A DNA stretch of 64,000 nt from Glycomyces niveus. Lineage in GTDB: Bacteria > Actinomycetota > Actinomycetes > Mycobacteriales > Micromonosporaceae. A model generated the notes under the pieces. The model saw only the letters and a program-made list of their open reading frames with translations, was not told the DNA's origin and did not search any database. The DNA is taken from NCBI RefSeq assembly GCF_017592475.1, contig NZ_JAGFNP010000001.1, positions 237,546-301,545 of the forward strand, in the 5' to 3' direction. This document shows positions 1-8,377 of this stretch, piece by piece (the stretch's first letter is position 1; every line of letters begins with the position of its first letter). The translations under genes were made by a program, and so were the position numbers.

Positions 1-93
1 GGCCCAAAACCAATTTTCTTGCCTCCCGCCTGGGGCCCCCCCCGGGGGGGGGGGGGGCGGGCCCCCCCCGCCGGCGGGCGCCGCCCCGCCAAG
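1..93. other. Low-complexity sequence at window edge, probable assembly artefact
   Basis: This stretch consists mainly of runs of C and G, including about eight C followed by about fourteen G, with almost no A or T. It resembles neither coding sequence nor a promoter, and it replaces the region where the first permease should have its ribosome binding site or the upstream solute-binding-protein gene. A contig end with poor base calling is the simplest explanation. Confidence 0.6.
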
Positions 94-981
94 ATGTCCC
101 GCCGCAGCAAGAAGGAAGCGCTGTACTTCTGGCTCTTCATCTCGCCGTGGCTGATCGGATTCGTCGGGTTCCTGCTCGGCCCCATGATCGCCTCGGTCTA
201 CATCTCGCTGACCGAATGGGACTCGTTCACCCCGCCCGAATGGGTCGGGCTGGAGAACTACAAGGAAGCGCTCACCGAGGACCCCGTCTTCTGGAAGGCC
301 CTCTGGAACACCTTCTACTACGCGGCCATCTCGGTGCCGCTGGGCCTGGTCATCGGCACCTGGCTCGCCAACCTGCTCAACAAGCGGGTGCAGGGGCGCA
401 AGCTCTTCCGCACCTTCATCTACCTGCCGACGCTCGTCCCGCTCGTCGCGACCGCGATGGTCTTCAAGATGGTCCTCGCGCCCTCCGGCCCGCTCAACGA
501 CCTGCTCGGCTGGTTCGGCATCTCGGGCCCCGACTGGCTCCTCGACGAGACCTGGGTCAAGCCCGCCCTGATCGTGCTCTCCGCGTGGGGCGCGGGCGGC
601 GCCACGGTGCTCCTGCTCTCGGCCATGAACGGCATCCCGCGCGAGCTCTACGAAGCCGCCGAGATCGACGGCGCCGGATCGTTCCGCCAGTTCTGGTCGG
701 TCACGTTCCCGCAGATCACCCCGGTGATCTTCTTCAACCTCATCATGGGCCTCATCGGCTCGTTCCAGATCTTCTCGCAGGTGTACATCCTCACCGCGGG
801 AGGCCCGGACAACGCCAGCCAGATGATGGTGCCGCTCCTGTTCGAAGAGGCCTTCGGCTTCTACCACTTCGGTTACGCCTCGGCCGTGGCCTGGCTGCTG
901 TTCGTGGTCATCATGCTCTTCACCGCGGTCGCGTTCCGCACGTCCCGCAAATGGGTGTTCTACGAGACGGAGGTGCGGTAA
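94..981 (+). CDS. Carbohydrate ABC transporter permease (MalF/UgpA type)
   Basis: A 295-residue inner-membrane permease of the binding-protein-dependent sugar importer family. It has six hydrophobic segments, beginning with LFISPWLIGFVGFLLGP near residue 14. The cytoplasmic EAA loop reads YEAAEIDGAGSFRQFWSVTFP near residue 190 and is where the ATPase docks. The reading frame stays open further upstream, but only through the artefact-like edge sequence; the ATG at 94 gives the usual N-terminus of the family (MSRRSKKEALYFW). It overlaps the next permease by one base (TAATG). The solute-binding protein normally encoded upstream lies outside the window, and no ATPase is encoded here, so a shared MsiK-type ATPase is likely. 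Confidence 0.9.
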   Translation: MSRRSKKEALYFWLFISPWLIGFVGFLLGPMIASVYISLTEWDSFTPPEWVGLENYKEALTEDPVFWKALWNTFYYAAISVPLGLVIGTWLANLLNKRVQGRKLFRTFIYLPTLVPLVATAMVFKMVLAPSGPLNDLLGWFGISGPDWLLDETWVKPALIVLSAWGAGGATVLLLSAMNGIPRELYEAAEIDGAGSFRQFWSVTFPQITPVIFFNLIMGLIGSFQIFSQVYILTAGGPDNASQMMVPLLFEEAFGFYHFGYASAVAWLLFVVIMLFTAVAFRTSRKWVFYETEVR

Positions 982-1919
982 TGGCCATCGCCGCCCAGAT
1001 CCCCGCGACCGACGACGAGCCGGTCGGCAAGGGCCCCAAGAAGGACCAGGCCGACCACGCGCAGCGGCGCCTCTCGGTCTTCAAGGCCTCGCCGGCCACG
1101 TACGCGGTCCTCATCGTCGTCTCGGCGCTGTTCTTCGTGCCGTTCATCCTGATGATCTCGATCGCGCTCGCCAGCGACCAGACCAGCGCCGCGAACGCGT
1201 TCACGGTCTTCCCGACCGAGTTCACCTGGACGAACTTCACCGACGTGTTCACCGCGACCGGGCTCCCCGTGGGACGGTTCATCACCAACTCGGTCCTCAT
1301 CGCCACGCTCTCGGCGGTCGGCCAGGTGCTGTCGTCCTCGCTCGTCGGCTACGCCTTCGCGCGGCTGCGGGCCCCCGGCAAGGGCGTCATGTTCATGATC
1401 GTCCTCGCCACCATGATGATCCCCGCGCAGATCACGATGATCCCGCAGTTCCTGCTGTTCAAGGAGCTCGGCTGGGTCAACACGTACCTGCCGCTGATCA
1501 TCCCGAACTTCTTCTCCAACGCCTTCAACGTGTTCCTGGTGCGGCAGTTCGTCTCCCGCATCTCAGGCGAGCTCGACGAGGCGGCCCAGGTCGACGGCCT
1601 CGGCTACTTCGGCGTCTACCGCCGGATCATCCTGCCGATGATGTGGCCGATCCTCACCGCGATCGCGATCTTCACGCTGACGCACGCGTGGGGCGACTTC
1701 ATGGGCCCGCTCATCTACCTCAACGCCGAAGCGCAGATGCCGCTCGCCCTCGGCCTGCAGTACATGACCTCCACCAGCAACTCCCTGCAGCTGCCGCCGT
1801 GGAACCTCGTCATGGTCGGATCGATCATCCTGACCCTGCCGATGATCGTCATCTACTACCTCGGCCAGAAGTACCTGTACGAAATGAACCTCCAAGGTGG
1901 AAGTGCTGGTGTGAAGTGA
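981..1919 (+). CDS. Carbohydrate ABC transporter permease (MalG type)
   Basis: A 312-residue second permease subunit that would pair with the gene before it. A charged 35-residue cytoplasmic N-terminus is followed by six membrane segments. The EAA loop is LDEAAQVDGLGYFGVYRRIILP. The C-terminus (YLGQKYLYEMNLQGGSAGVK) is typical of MalG proteins. The ATG overlaps the preceding stop by one base. The stop TGA overlaps the GTG of the beta-galactosidase by four bases, so the three genes form one translationally coupled operon. Confidence 0.93.
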   Translation: MAIAAQIPATDDEPVGKGPKKDQADHAQRRLSVFKASPATYAVLIVVSALFFVPFILMISIALASDQTSAANAFTVFPTEFTWTNFTDVFTATGLPVGRFITNSVLIATLSAVGQVLSSSLVGYAFARLRAPGKGVMFMIVLATMMIPAQITMIPQFLLFKELGWVNTYLPLIIPNFFSNAFNVFLVRQFVSRISGELDEAAQVDGLGYFGVYRRIILPMMWPILTAIAIFTLTHAWGDFMGPLIYLNAEAQMPLALGLQYMTSTSNSLQLPPWNLVMVGSIILTLPMIVIYYLGQKYLYEMNLQGGSAGVK

Positions 1920-4480
1920 CTGATCTGTCCACCGCGACCGTCCGGCTCGGACGCTCTGGGCTCGTCCTCGACGACCGCGAGGAGACGCTGCTGTGCGCGT
2001 CGCTGTTCTACTTCCGGCTCCCCCGCGAAGTGTGGGAGGCGCGGCTCGCGCAGGTGCGCGCCACCGGTTACCGCGCGATCGACGTCTACCTCCCGTGGAA
2101 CTTCCACGAGACCGCCCCGGGCGCATGGGACTTCGAGGGCCGCCGCGACGTCGGCGCGTTCCTCGACCTCGCCCACGCCGCCGGCCTCGCCGTCATCGCC
2201 CGCCCCGGCCCGTACATCTGCTCCGAATGGGACGGCGGCGCGCTGCCGTCCTGGCTCGCGCTCGAAGACGGACTGCAACTGCGCCAAGCGGAACCGAAGT
2301 TCCTCGCGCAGGTCGGCCGCTGGTTCGACCAGGCCATGCCGATCCTCGCCGAGCGCCAGTGGGGCCGCGGCGGCAGCGTGGTGGCCGTGCAGCTGGAGAA
2401 CGAGCTCGACTTCTTCGACACGCACGACCGCCACGCCTACCTCACCGCCCTGCGGGACATGGCGCTCGGCCACGGCATCGACGTGCCGCTCGTCGCCTGC
2501 GCCGGGCAGGGCGACCTCATCGGGGCCACCGGCGGGGTCGAGGGCATCGCCCCGGCGTTCAACTTCTACCCCGACGACCGCTCGCCGTTCGTCGAGGCCG
2601 AAGTGCGCCGGTACGCCGACCTCGTGGGCGCCGAGGGGCTCCCGCTCCTCGTCACCGAGACCAACCGGGCGCACACCACGCTCCGGCGCCTCATGGCCAG
2701 CGGCGCGACCCTCCTCGCCCCCTACCTCCAGGCCTCCGGCTACGACTTCGGGTACACGCCCTCGACCGGCAACTGGGGCGACCCCGGCGGGTTCATGACC
2801 CACGACTACGACTTCGGCGGCTACCTGTCCCCGGTGGGCGAGGCCCGCGCCGAGTCGGCCGAGGCCCGCGTCCTCGCGGCCCTCGCCCGCACCCTCGGCC
2901 CGGCCCTGGCCCGCGCCACGACCGTCGAGGCCCACGGCATCAGCGCGGACGTGCCCACCAGCGCGTCCCCGTCGCAGCTCGTCCTGGACGGCGGCGGCAC
3001 GCTGACCGGCGTCCCGAACCTCGGCGACGAACCGGGCACGGCCACCGTCGACGGCGTCTCGATCGCCCTGGCGCCCTTCTCGTGCGCGCTGGTCCTGCGC
3101 GACCTCCCGCTCGGGGGCTACGGCCTGCCCGGCACCCTGAAGTTCGCCTCGGCGGACCTCGTGGGCGCCGACGGCGGCCTCGAGTTCGCCTCCCGCGTCC
3201 CGAGCACCATCGTGCTCGAAGGCGCCGGCGGCGTGCAGGCCGTCGAGGTCGACGCGCCCCAGCGCGGCGGCTCGGTCGTCACCGAAGTCGCCTCCGGCCG
3301 GGACCGCTGGACCGTCGTGGTCCACCACCCCGAGGACGTGGCCGCGCCCGACGGCACCCCCGGCGTCATCTCCCCGGCCCTGCCCGAACCCGAGAGCCTC
3401 ACCGCCGCGACCCGTCTCGACCTCGAGACCCGCGCCGGCGAGACCACGGCGCACGAACTGCCCCCGACCTCGGAGGCCGTCGGCGTCTACCGCGGCCGCA
3501 CCCACTACGCGGCCTCGGTCGCGGGCGCGACCGAACTGCTCATCGAGGGCGCGGGCGACATCGTCGACCTCGCGCTCGACGGCACCGCGCTGCCGAGCTT
3601 CGCGCGCTTCGGCGCCACGGTGCGCGTCCCGGTCGACGGCGCCTCGCGGCTCGAAGCGACCGTGGAGACCTGGGGCCACGCGAACTTCGACGACTCGCGC
3701 CTGCCCGGCCTCGCGATCGGGTCGCTGCGCGGCCTCGGCCGCGTCTGGTCGATCGCCTCGAGCGAGGACGTCGCCTCACTGTGGACCGTCGACGGCGGCG
3801 CGCAGTGGGCCGGCGACCCCGCCCCCGTGCGGACCCTCGCGGGCTGGAGCAGCACCCGGATCGGACGACCGGCCACGTACCGGCGCGCCCTGCCCGTGGA
3901 CGGCACCAGCCACTACGCGCTGCACCTCGCCGGGCTCCAGACCCCGGTCGAGATCACCGTCGACGGCGAATCGAGCATCGTGAGCCCGAACAATCCCTGG
4001 GTCCACTTCGGTCCCGATGAAGGCCGCGAGGTCGCGATCACCATGGCGCACTGGCCCGTCGACGGCGGCGGTGCGACGCTCCTGCGCCTCGAGGCTGTGC
4101 GAGACTGGCAGGTCGAGGCGCAGGCCGACCACGCCCTCCTGGCGCTGTCCGCGAAGGACAGCACCGGGACCGTGATCGAGCTGCCGCTCGAACTCGAAGC
4201 GGGGGAAGAGGTCTGGCTCGACGTGCCGGTCCCGGCCGGCGGCCGGTCCCTGCGGTTCGAGGGCGGGCAGGTGCGCGTCAGCGCGTTCGCGAACGGCGAA
4301 CTGCTGGGGCGCGTGTGGCTCGACGACGCCGCCCGCCCGAAGTTCACCGGCGGGGACCCCGGGCGACTGTGGATTCCGGGATCATGGAACACCGGCGCGG
4401 TGCGCCTGCTGGTCCACGGCACCGCCGGCGGCGACCGGCCGCGCCTCGCGCGCGTCACCGCCGCCGCCTCCCCGGAATAG
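1916..4480 (+). CDS. Glycoside hydrolase family 35 beta-galactosidase
   Basis: An 854-residue enzyme expected to remove terminal beta-galactosyl residues from sugars brought in by the adjacent permeases. The GH35 barrel is recognisable near residues 15-330: RPGPYICSEWDGGALPSWL matches the family signature, VQLENELDFF carries the acid/base Glu, and LLVTETNRA carries the likely nucleophile Glu. The remainder is beta-rich with jelly-roll modules. No signal peptide is visible, so it is probably cytoplasmic, which fits import of intact oligosaccharide. The start is GTG at 1916, overlapping the permease stop (GTGA) and preceded by AAGGTGG; the frame is open further upstream but only antiparallel to good permease coding sequence. 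Confidence 0.88.
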   Translation: MTDLSTATVRLGRSGLVLDDREETLLCASLFYFRLPREVWEARLAQVRATGYRAIDVYLPWNFHETAPGAWDFEGRRDVGAFLDLAHAAGLAVIARPGPYICSEWDGGALPSWLALEDGLQLRQAEPKFLAQVGRWFDQAMPILAERQWGRGGSVVAVQLENELDFFDTHDRHAYLTALRDMALGHGIDVPLVACAGQGDLIGATGGVEGIAPAFNFYPDDRSPFVEAEVRRYADLVGAEGLPLLVTETNRAHTTLRRLMASGATLLAPYLQASGYDFGYTPSTGNWGDPGGFMTHDYDFGGYLSPVGEARAESAEARVLAALARTLGPALARATTVEAHGISADVPTSASPSQLVLDGGGTLTGVPNLGDEPGTATVDGVSIALAPFSCALVLRDLPLGGYGLPGTLKFASADLVGADGGLEFASRVPSTIVLEGAGGVQAVEVDAPQRGGSVVTEVASGRDRWTVVVHHPEDVAAPDGTPGVISPALPEPESLTAATRLDLETRAGETTAHELPPTSEAVGVYRGRTHYAASVAGATELLIEGAGDIVDLALDGTALPSFARFGATVRVPVDGASRLEATVETWGHANFDDSRLPGLAIGSLRGLGRVWSIASSEDVASLWTVDGGAQWAGDPAPVRTLAGWSSTRIGRPATYRRALPVDGTSHYALHLAGLQTPVEITVDGESSIVSPNNPWVHFGPDEGREVAITMAHWPVDGGGATLLRLEAVRDWQVEAQADHALLALSAKDSTGTVIELPLELEAGEEVWLDVPVPAGGRSLRFEGGQVRVSAFANGELLGRVWLDDAARPKFTGGDPGRLWIPGSWNTGAVRLLVHGTAGGDRPRLARVTAAASPE

Positions 4481-4499
4481 CACCCAACCAGGAGTCCAC

Positions 4500-5738
4500 A
4501 TGGCCGTCACCAGGCGCACCTCGCGCGACATCCGCAGCGAGTCGCGGCTCGACGTGCTGCACGCGCTGCTGGCGGCGGGCGAGGCGAGCCGCGGCGACCT
4601 GGCCGCCGAGACGGGCCTGAGCAACGCCACGGTCGCGACCGTGGTGAGCGACCTGCTCGAAGGCGGCATCGTCACCGAGGCCCGCCGCACCGGCGGGCGC
4701 ATCGGGCGGCCGACGACCACGCTGCGGCTCAACGGCAGCCGCGGCCGGATCGTCGGCGTCGACGTCGCCGAGACGTACGTGCGGGCGACCGTGTTCGACT
4801 CGGCGCTCGACGAGCTCGCCTCCGCCGAGGTGGCGACCGACGAGCACCACGACGACCACGACTCCATCGCCGACGCCATCGTGGAAGCCCTCGACCGCGC
4901 TCTCGAACAGAGCGCGGCCGGGGGCGCCCCGGCGGGCCGCGACGACGTGCTCGGCGTGGGCATCTCGCTCCCCGGCGGCATGCAGCGCCGGGCCGAGGTC
5001 GCCGTCGTGGTGCCGAACGCGCCGTGGCTCCACGTCGACCGCCTCCGCGAGCGCATAGGCCTGCCCATGGTCGTCGACAACCCGCTCAAGGCCATCGCCA
5101 CCGCCGAACTCTGGTTCGGCGCGGGCCGCCGCCACAAGAGCATGATCACCGTCAACCTCGGCACCGGCGTGGGCGCCGGGATCGTCCTCGAAGGCACGAT
5201 CCTGCGCGGCGCCCAGAACGGCGCGGGGGAGTGGGGCCACAGCCTCCTCGCCCTCGACGGCCGCAAGTGCCGCTGCGGGCGCATGGGCTGCGTCGAGGCC
5301 TACGTGGGCGCGGCGGGCATCCAGCAGACGCTCGCCGCGATCGCCCCCGAGCACCCGCTGTCGTCGGTGCCGATGCAGCGGGAGTTCATCGGGGCGCTCG
5401 CGGCCGCGCTCGAACCGCCCGCGCACCCGGCGCTGGCCGAGACGCTGGAGCTCACGGCCCGGTACCTCGGCTCGGCGATCGCGGACCTGTGCGCGATCGT
5501 CAACCCCGAGATGATCACCCTGACCGGGTGGACGGCGTGGGCGCTGGGCGACCATCTCGTCCCGGCCGTGCGCCGCCGCGTGCTCGAGGAGGCCCCCGGC
5601 GACTCCGCCGCCGACCTCGCCATCGAGGTGTCCACGGTGCGCGGCAACTCGGTCGCCACGGGCATCGCCACGATCGCGTTGGAGCGCTTCCTCGGCGACG
5701 TGGGCCTCGTGACCACCCGGGTGCCCACCGCCATCTGA
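4500..5738 (+). CDS. ROK family transcriptional regulator
   Basis: A 412-residue repressor, probably of the sugar operon upstream. An N-terminal winged helix (about residues 10-70, RLDVLHALLAAGEASRGDLA, then GLSNATVATVVSDL) is joined to a ROK sugar-kinase-like domain. The ROK zinc motif is present as KCRCGRMGCVEAY, and the phosphate-loop region reads VNLGTGVGAGIV. Sequence AGGAG lies 8 bases before the ATG. It follows the beta-galactosidase after 19 bases, so it is probably co-transcribed and responds to the sugar or its phosphate. Confidence 0.9.
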   Translation: MAVTRRTSRDIRSESRLDVLHALLAAGEASRGDLAAETGLSNATVATVVSDLLEGGIVTEARRTGGRIGRPTTTLRLNGSRGRIVGVDVAETYVRATVFDSALDELASAEVATDEHHDDHDSIADAIVEALDRALEQSAAGGAPAGRDDVLGVGISLPGGMQRRAEVAVVVPNAPWLHVDRLRERIGLPMVVDNPLKAIATAELWFGAGRRHKSMITVNLGTGVGAGIVLEGTILRGAQNGAGEWGHSLLALDGRKCRCGRMGCVEAYVGAAGIQQTLAAIAPEHPLSSVPMQREFIGALAAALEPPAHPALAETLELTARYLGSAIADLCAIVNPEMITLTGWTAWALGDHLVPAVRRRVLEEAPGDSAADLAIEVSTVRGNSVATGIATIALERFLGDVGLVTTRVPTAI

Positions 5739-5741
5739 CTC

Positions 5742-5820
5742 GCACCGTCGTTCGGGAAGCACTGTCGTTCGGGAGGCACTGTCGTTCGGGAGGCACTGTC
5801 GCACCCGGATGCGACACTGC
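5742..5820. repeat. 17-bp tandem repeat followed by an inverted repeat
   Basis: Three head-to-tail 17-bp units (5742-5758, 5759-5775, 5776-5792, consensus GCACTGTCGTTCGGGAG; unit 2 equals unit 3 and unit 1 differs at two positions) and a partial fourth end in an inverted repeat. The left arm GCACTGTCGCA (5793-5803) faces the right arm TGCGACACTGC (5810-5820) with one mismatch and 6 unpaired bases. The last arm ends 4 bases before the next ATG. The layout suits a repressor array or a terminator plus operator; no U-tract follows. Confidence 0.7.
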
Positions 5821-5824
5821 GGGC

Positions 5825-6445
5825 ATGGAGAAGTACGACGTCAAGAAGGCCCACAAGCAGCTGTACTCGCCGCCGCGCAACGCGTTCGCGGTCGTGGAGG
5901 TGCCCGAGTTCCGGTACCTGGCGGTGGACGGCAAGGGCGACCCGAACACCGCCGACTCGTACGCGCAGGCCGTCGCGGCCCTGTACGGGACGGCGTACAC
6001 CCTCAAGTTCGCGAGCAAGAAATCCCTCCAACGGGACTTCGTGGTCGCCCCCATGGAGGGGCTGTGGCGCGCCGACGACCCGGCCGTGTTCCTCACCCGC
6101 GACAAGGGCGCGTGGGAGTGGACCATGATGATCAGCCAGCCGGAGTGGATCACCGAGGAGATGGTCGTGTCCGCCGCGGGCGAGGCCGCCGCCAAGCACC
6201 CCAACCCGGCCTTCGACGGGCTGCGGTTCGTGGCCTTCACCGAGGGCCTGTCGGTCCAGACCCTGCACATCGGCTCATACGACTCCGAGACGCCCGTGCT
6301 GCAGCGCCTTCACGAGCACTACCTGCCGTACAACAAGCTCGCCTTCAACGGCGACCACCACGAGATCTACCTCAGCGACGCCCGCCGCACCGCCCCGGCC
6401 AAGCTCAGGACGATCCTGCGCCAGCCGGTCAAGCGGGTGGAGTGA
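5825..6445 (+). CDS. GyrI-like small-molecule-binding domain protein
   Basis: A 206-residue stand-alone GyrI-like protein, a fold that binds small hydrophobic ligands and is often fused to AraC or MerR regulators. Characteristic stretches are FAVVEVPEFRYLAVDGKGDPNT near residue 20, a middle part in which a Trp-rich strand (GAWEWTMMISQPEWI) replaces the usual effector lid, and ARRTAPAKLRTILRQPVKRVE at the C-terminus. The ATG at 5825 is chosen because the conserved N-terminal MEKYDVKK begins there. No Shine-Dalgarno sequence is present; GACACT lies 6 bases upstream, so the mRNA may be leaderless. Confidence 0.8.
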   Translation: MEKYDVKKAHKQLYSPPRNAFAVVEVPEFRYLAVDGKGDPNTADSYAQAVAALYGTAYTLKFASKKSLQRDFVVAPMEGLWRADDPAVFLTRDKGAWEWTMMISQPEWITEEMVVSAAGEAAAKHPNPAFDGLRFVAFTEGLSVQTLHIGSYDSETPVLQRLHEHYLPYNKLAFNGDHHEIYLSDARRTAPAKLRTILRQPVKRVE

Positions 6446-6454
6446 GCCGCCGGT

Positions 6455-6472
6455 CCCGGGGGTACCCCCGGG
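6455..6472. promoter_or_regulatory. Perfect 18-bp palindrome at a start codon
   Basis: CCCGGGGGTACCCCCGGG is a perfect palindrome of two 9-bp arms ending 2 bases before the ATG of the FAD/Rieske gene. It occupies the position of the ribosome binding site and could be an operator or an RNA hairpin that hides the start. No Shine-Dalgarno sequence is seen outside it. Confidence 0.5.
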
Positions 6473-6474
6473 GC

Positions 6475-7995
6475 ATGAAGTCACCGCTGGTCATGCCCGA
6501 GTCCTACTGGATCTCCTCGACCGAGGAGACGCACTACCCGGAGGTCGAAGGCCCGATCCGGACCGAGGTCGCCGTCGTCGGCGGCGGCATCACCGGCCTG
6601 TGCACCGCGTGGGAGCTCGCCCGCGCGGGCCGCTCGGTCGCCGTGGTCGAGGCCGACAGGATCGTCGCGGGCACCACCGGCAACACCACGGCCAAGCTCA
6701 CCGCGCAGCACGGCAGCATCTACGCGCATCTGCGCGAGGCGTTCGGCGCCGACGCGGCCCGGCAGTACGCGGCCTCGCAGACGGGCGCGATCGAGCACGT
6801 GGCCGCCGTCGCCGAGGAGCTGGGGATCGACTGCGAGCTCGAGCGCGCGCCCTCGTTCGTCTTCACCGGTGCCGAGGACGGCGTCAAGAAACTGCGCAAG
6901 GAGGCCGAGGCCGCCCGCGACGCCGGCCTCGACGCCTCGTTCACGACCGAGACCGGCCTCCCGTTCGACGTCGCGGGCGCGGTCCGGGTCGAGGACCAGG
7001 CGCAGTTCCACCCGCGCCGGTTCCTGCTCGCGCTCGCCCAGGACCTGACCGCGCAGGGCGCGGCGATCTTCGAGCATTCGCGCGTGACCGGCCTCGAGAC
7101 GAAGGACGGTGTCCACGTGCTCGAAGTCGCCGGCGGCGAGGTCCAATGCGAGCAGGTCGTGATCGCCACCCAGTTCCCGGTGATCGACCGGGTCAAGCTC
7201 TTCGCGCGCCTCACGCCGCGCCGCGAGCTCGTCGTGGCCGCCCCGATCGCCGCGTGCGCCGACCCCGGCGGGATGTACCTCACGTACGACGACAACCTCC
7301 GCTCGGTGCGCACCGCGCCGTACGGCGAGGACCGGCGGCTCCTCATCGTCACCGGCGAGAAGTTCACGCCCGGCGACCCCGACACCACCGGGCGGCTCGA
7401 CCGTCTGAGCACTTGGGCCACCGAGCACTTCGACATCGGCGGCATCGAATACCGCTGGGCCGCGCAGGACTTCACGACCACCGACCGCGTGCCGTTCGTC
7501 GGCGCCCTGTCCGGCGAGGACGGCGTCTACGTCGCCTGCGGTTTCGGCGGCTGGGGGATGACCAACGGCGTCGCCGCCGCGCGGACCATCGCCGACACGA
7601 TGGCGGGCTCGCCGCCGCCGTGGGCCGAGCTGTTCGGCCCCGGTCGGTTCCACCTCCTCAAGGAGGCCGGCCGCCTCGCCACCTCGGGCGCCAAGGTCGT
7701 GGGGCACTTCCTCGGCGACCGCCTCCCGCACGCCGCCCCGTCCGACCCGGACGAGCTCGAGCCCGGCCAAGGCGCGGTCATGCGCCTCGACGGCGGACTG
7801 CGGGCCGTCTACCGCGACGAGGACGGCGGCCTGCACGTCGTCTCGGCCACCTGCATGCACATGGGCTGCATCGTGGGCTTCAACGACGCCGAGCGCACCT
7901 GGGAGTGCCCGTGCCACGGCTCGCGGTACGCCACCAGCGGCGCCGTCCTGCAAGGCCCCACGACGAAGCCCTTGGAGCCGCACCCGCACCACTGA
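6475..7995 (+). CDS. FAD-dependent oxidoreductase with C-terminal Rieske domain
   Basis: A 506-residue fusion. Residues 20-400 form a DAO-type FAD domain with the dinucleotide motif VAVVGGGITGLCTAWELARAG and a C-terminal GFGGWGMTNGVAAARTIAD. Residues 425-506 form a Rieske [2Fe-2S] domain with ligands Cys460 and His462 (CMHMGC) and Cys478 and His481 (CPCHGS). This is the common glycine-oxidase-like/Rieske fusion, probably an amine or amino-acid oxidoreductase of unknown substrate. The ATG at 6475 is the first start after the upstream gene; an in-frame ATG at 6493 is the alternative. Confidence 0.88.
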   Translation: MKSPLVMPESYWISSTEETHYPEVEGPIRTEVAVVGGGITGLCTAWELARAGRSVAVVEADRIVAGTTGNTTAKLTAQHGSIYAHLREAFGADAARQYAASQTGAIEHVAAVAEELGIDCELERAPSFVFTGAEDGVKKLRKEAEAARDAGLDASFTTETGLPFDVAGAVRVEDQAQFHPRRFLLALAQDLTAQGAAIFEHSRVTGLETKDGVHVLEVAGGEVQCEQVVIATQFPVIDRVKLFARLTPRRELVVAAPIAACADPGGMYLTYDDNLRSVRTAPYGEDRRLLIVTGEKFTPGDPDTTGRLDRLSTWATEHFDIGGIEYRWAAQDFTTTDRVPFVGALSGEDGVYVACGFGGWGMTNGVAAARTIADTMAGSPPPWAELFGPGRFHLLKEAGRLATSGAKVVGHFLGDRLPHAAPSDPDELEPGQGAVMRLDGGLRAVYRDEDGGLHVVSATCMHMGCIVGFNDAERTWECPCHGSRYATSGAVLQGPTTKPLEPHPHH

Positions 7996-8011
7996 GCGGT
8001 GACCGGGTTCA

Positions 8012-8065
8012 TTTTGCCGTCCGCGCCCGATCGGTATAGTTTCGGAAATTAGCGAAATGCCGAAA
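8012..8065 (+). promoter_or_regulatory. Promoter and candidate ArsR-type operator
   Basis: TTTTGC (8012-8017) and TATAGT (8035-8040) are spaced by 17 bases. Directly after the -10 lies an inverted repeat with arms TTTCGG (8040-8045) and CCGAAA (8060-8065) around an A/T-rich centre. Its position over the transcription start fits autorepression by the ArsR-like regulator encoded 5 bases further on. Confidence 0.6.
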
Positions 8066-8069
8066 GGCG

Positions 8070-8363
8070 GTGGACGTGCTCGACGAGTGCAAGGCCCTCT
8101 CCAACGAGACGCGCCTGCGAATCCTCAACTGGCTCAAGGACCCCGAGGCCAACTTCCCGTGCGGTGACACCGCCGAGCTCGGCGTCTGCGTCGGGCTCAT
8201 CCAGCAGAAGTCGGGCGCCTCGGCCTCCACGGTCTCCGCGCACCTCGCGATCCTCCAGCGCGCCGGGTTCCTCCAGGCCACCAAGCGCGGCCAGTGGATC
8301 TACTACCGCCGCGACGAGGAGCGCATCCGCGCGTTCACCGCAGACCTCCACAGCAGTCTCTAA
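8070..8363 (+). CDS. ArsR-family winged-helix transcriptional regulator
   Basis: A 97-residue regulator with helices [16 protein letters not shown] and [19 protein letters not shown], then the wing [17 protein letters not shown]. Two Cys ([13 protein letters not shown]) sit ahead of the recognition helix, but no canonical arsenic or metal motif (CVC or ELCVCDL) is complete, so the effector is unknown. GTG at 8070 follows GAAAGG. It precedes the luciferase-like oxidoreductase by 14 bases and probably controls it. Confidence 0.85.
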   Translation: MDVLDECKALSNETRLRILNWLKDPEANFPCGDTAELGVCVGLIQQKSGASASTVSAHLAILQRAGFLQATKRGQWIYYRRDEERIRAFTADLHSSL

Positions 8364-8377
8364 GGAAGGCACCGAAC

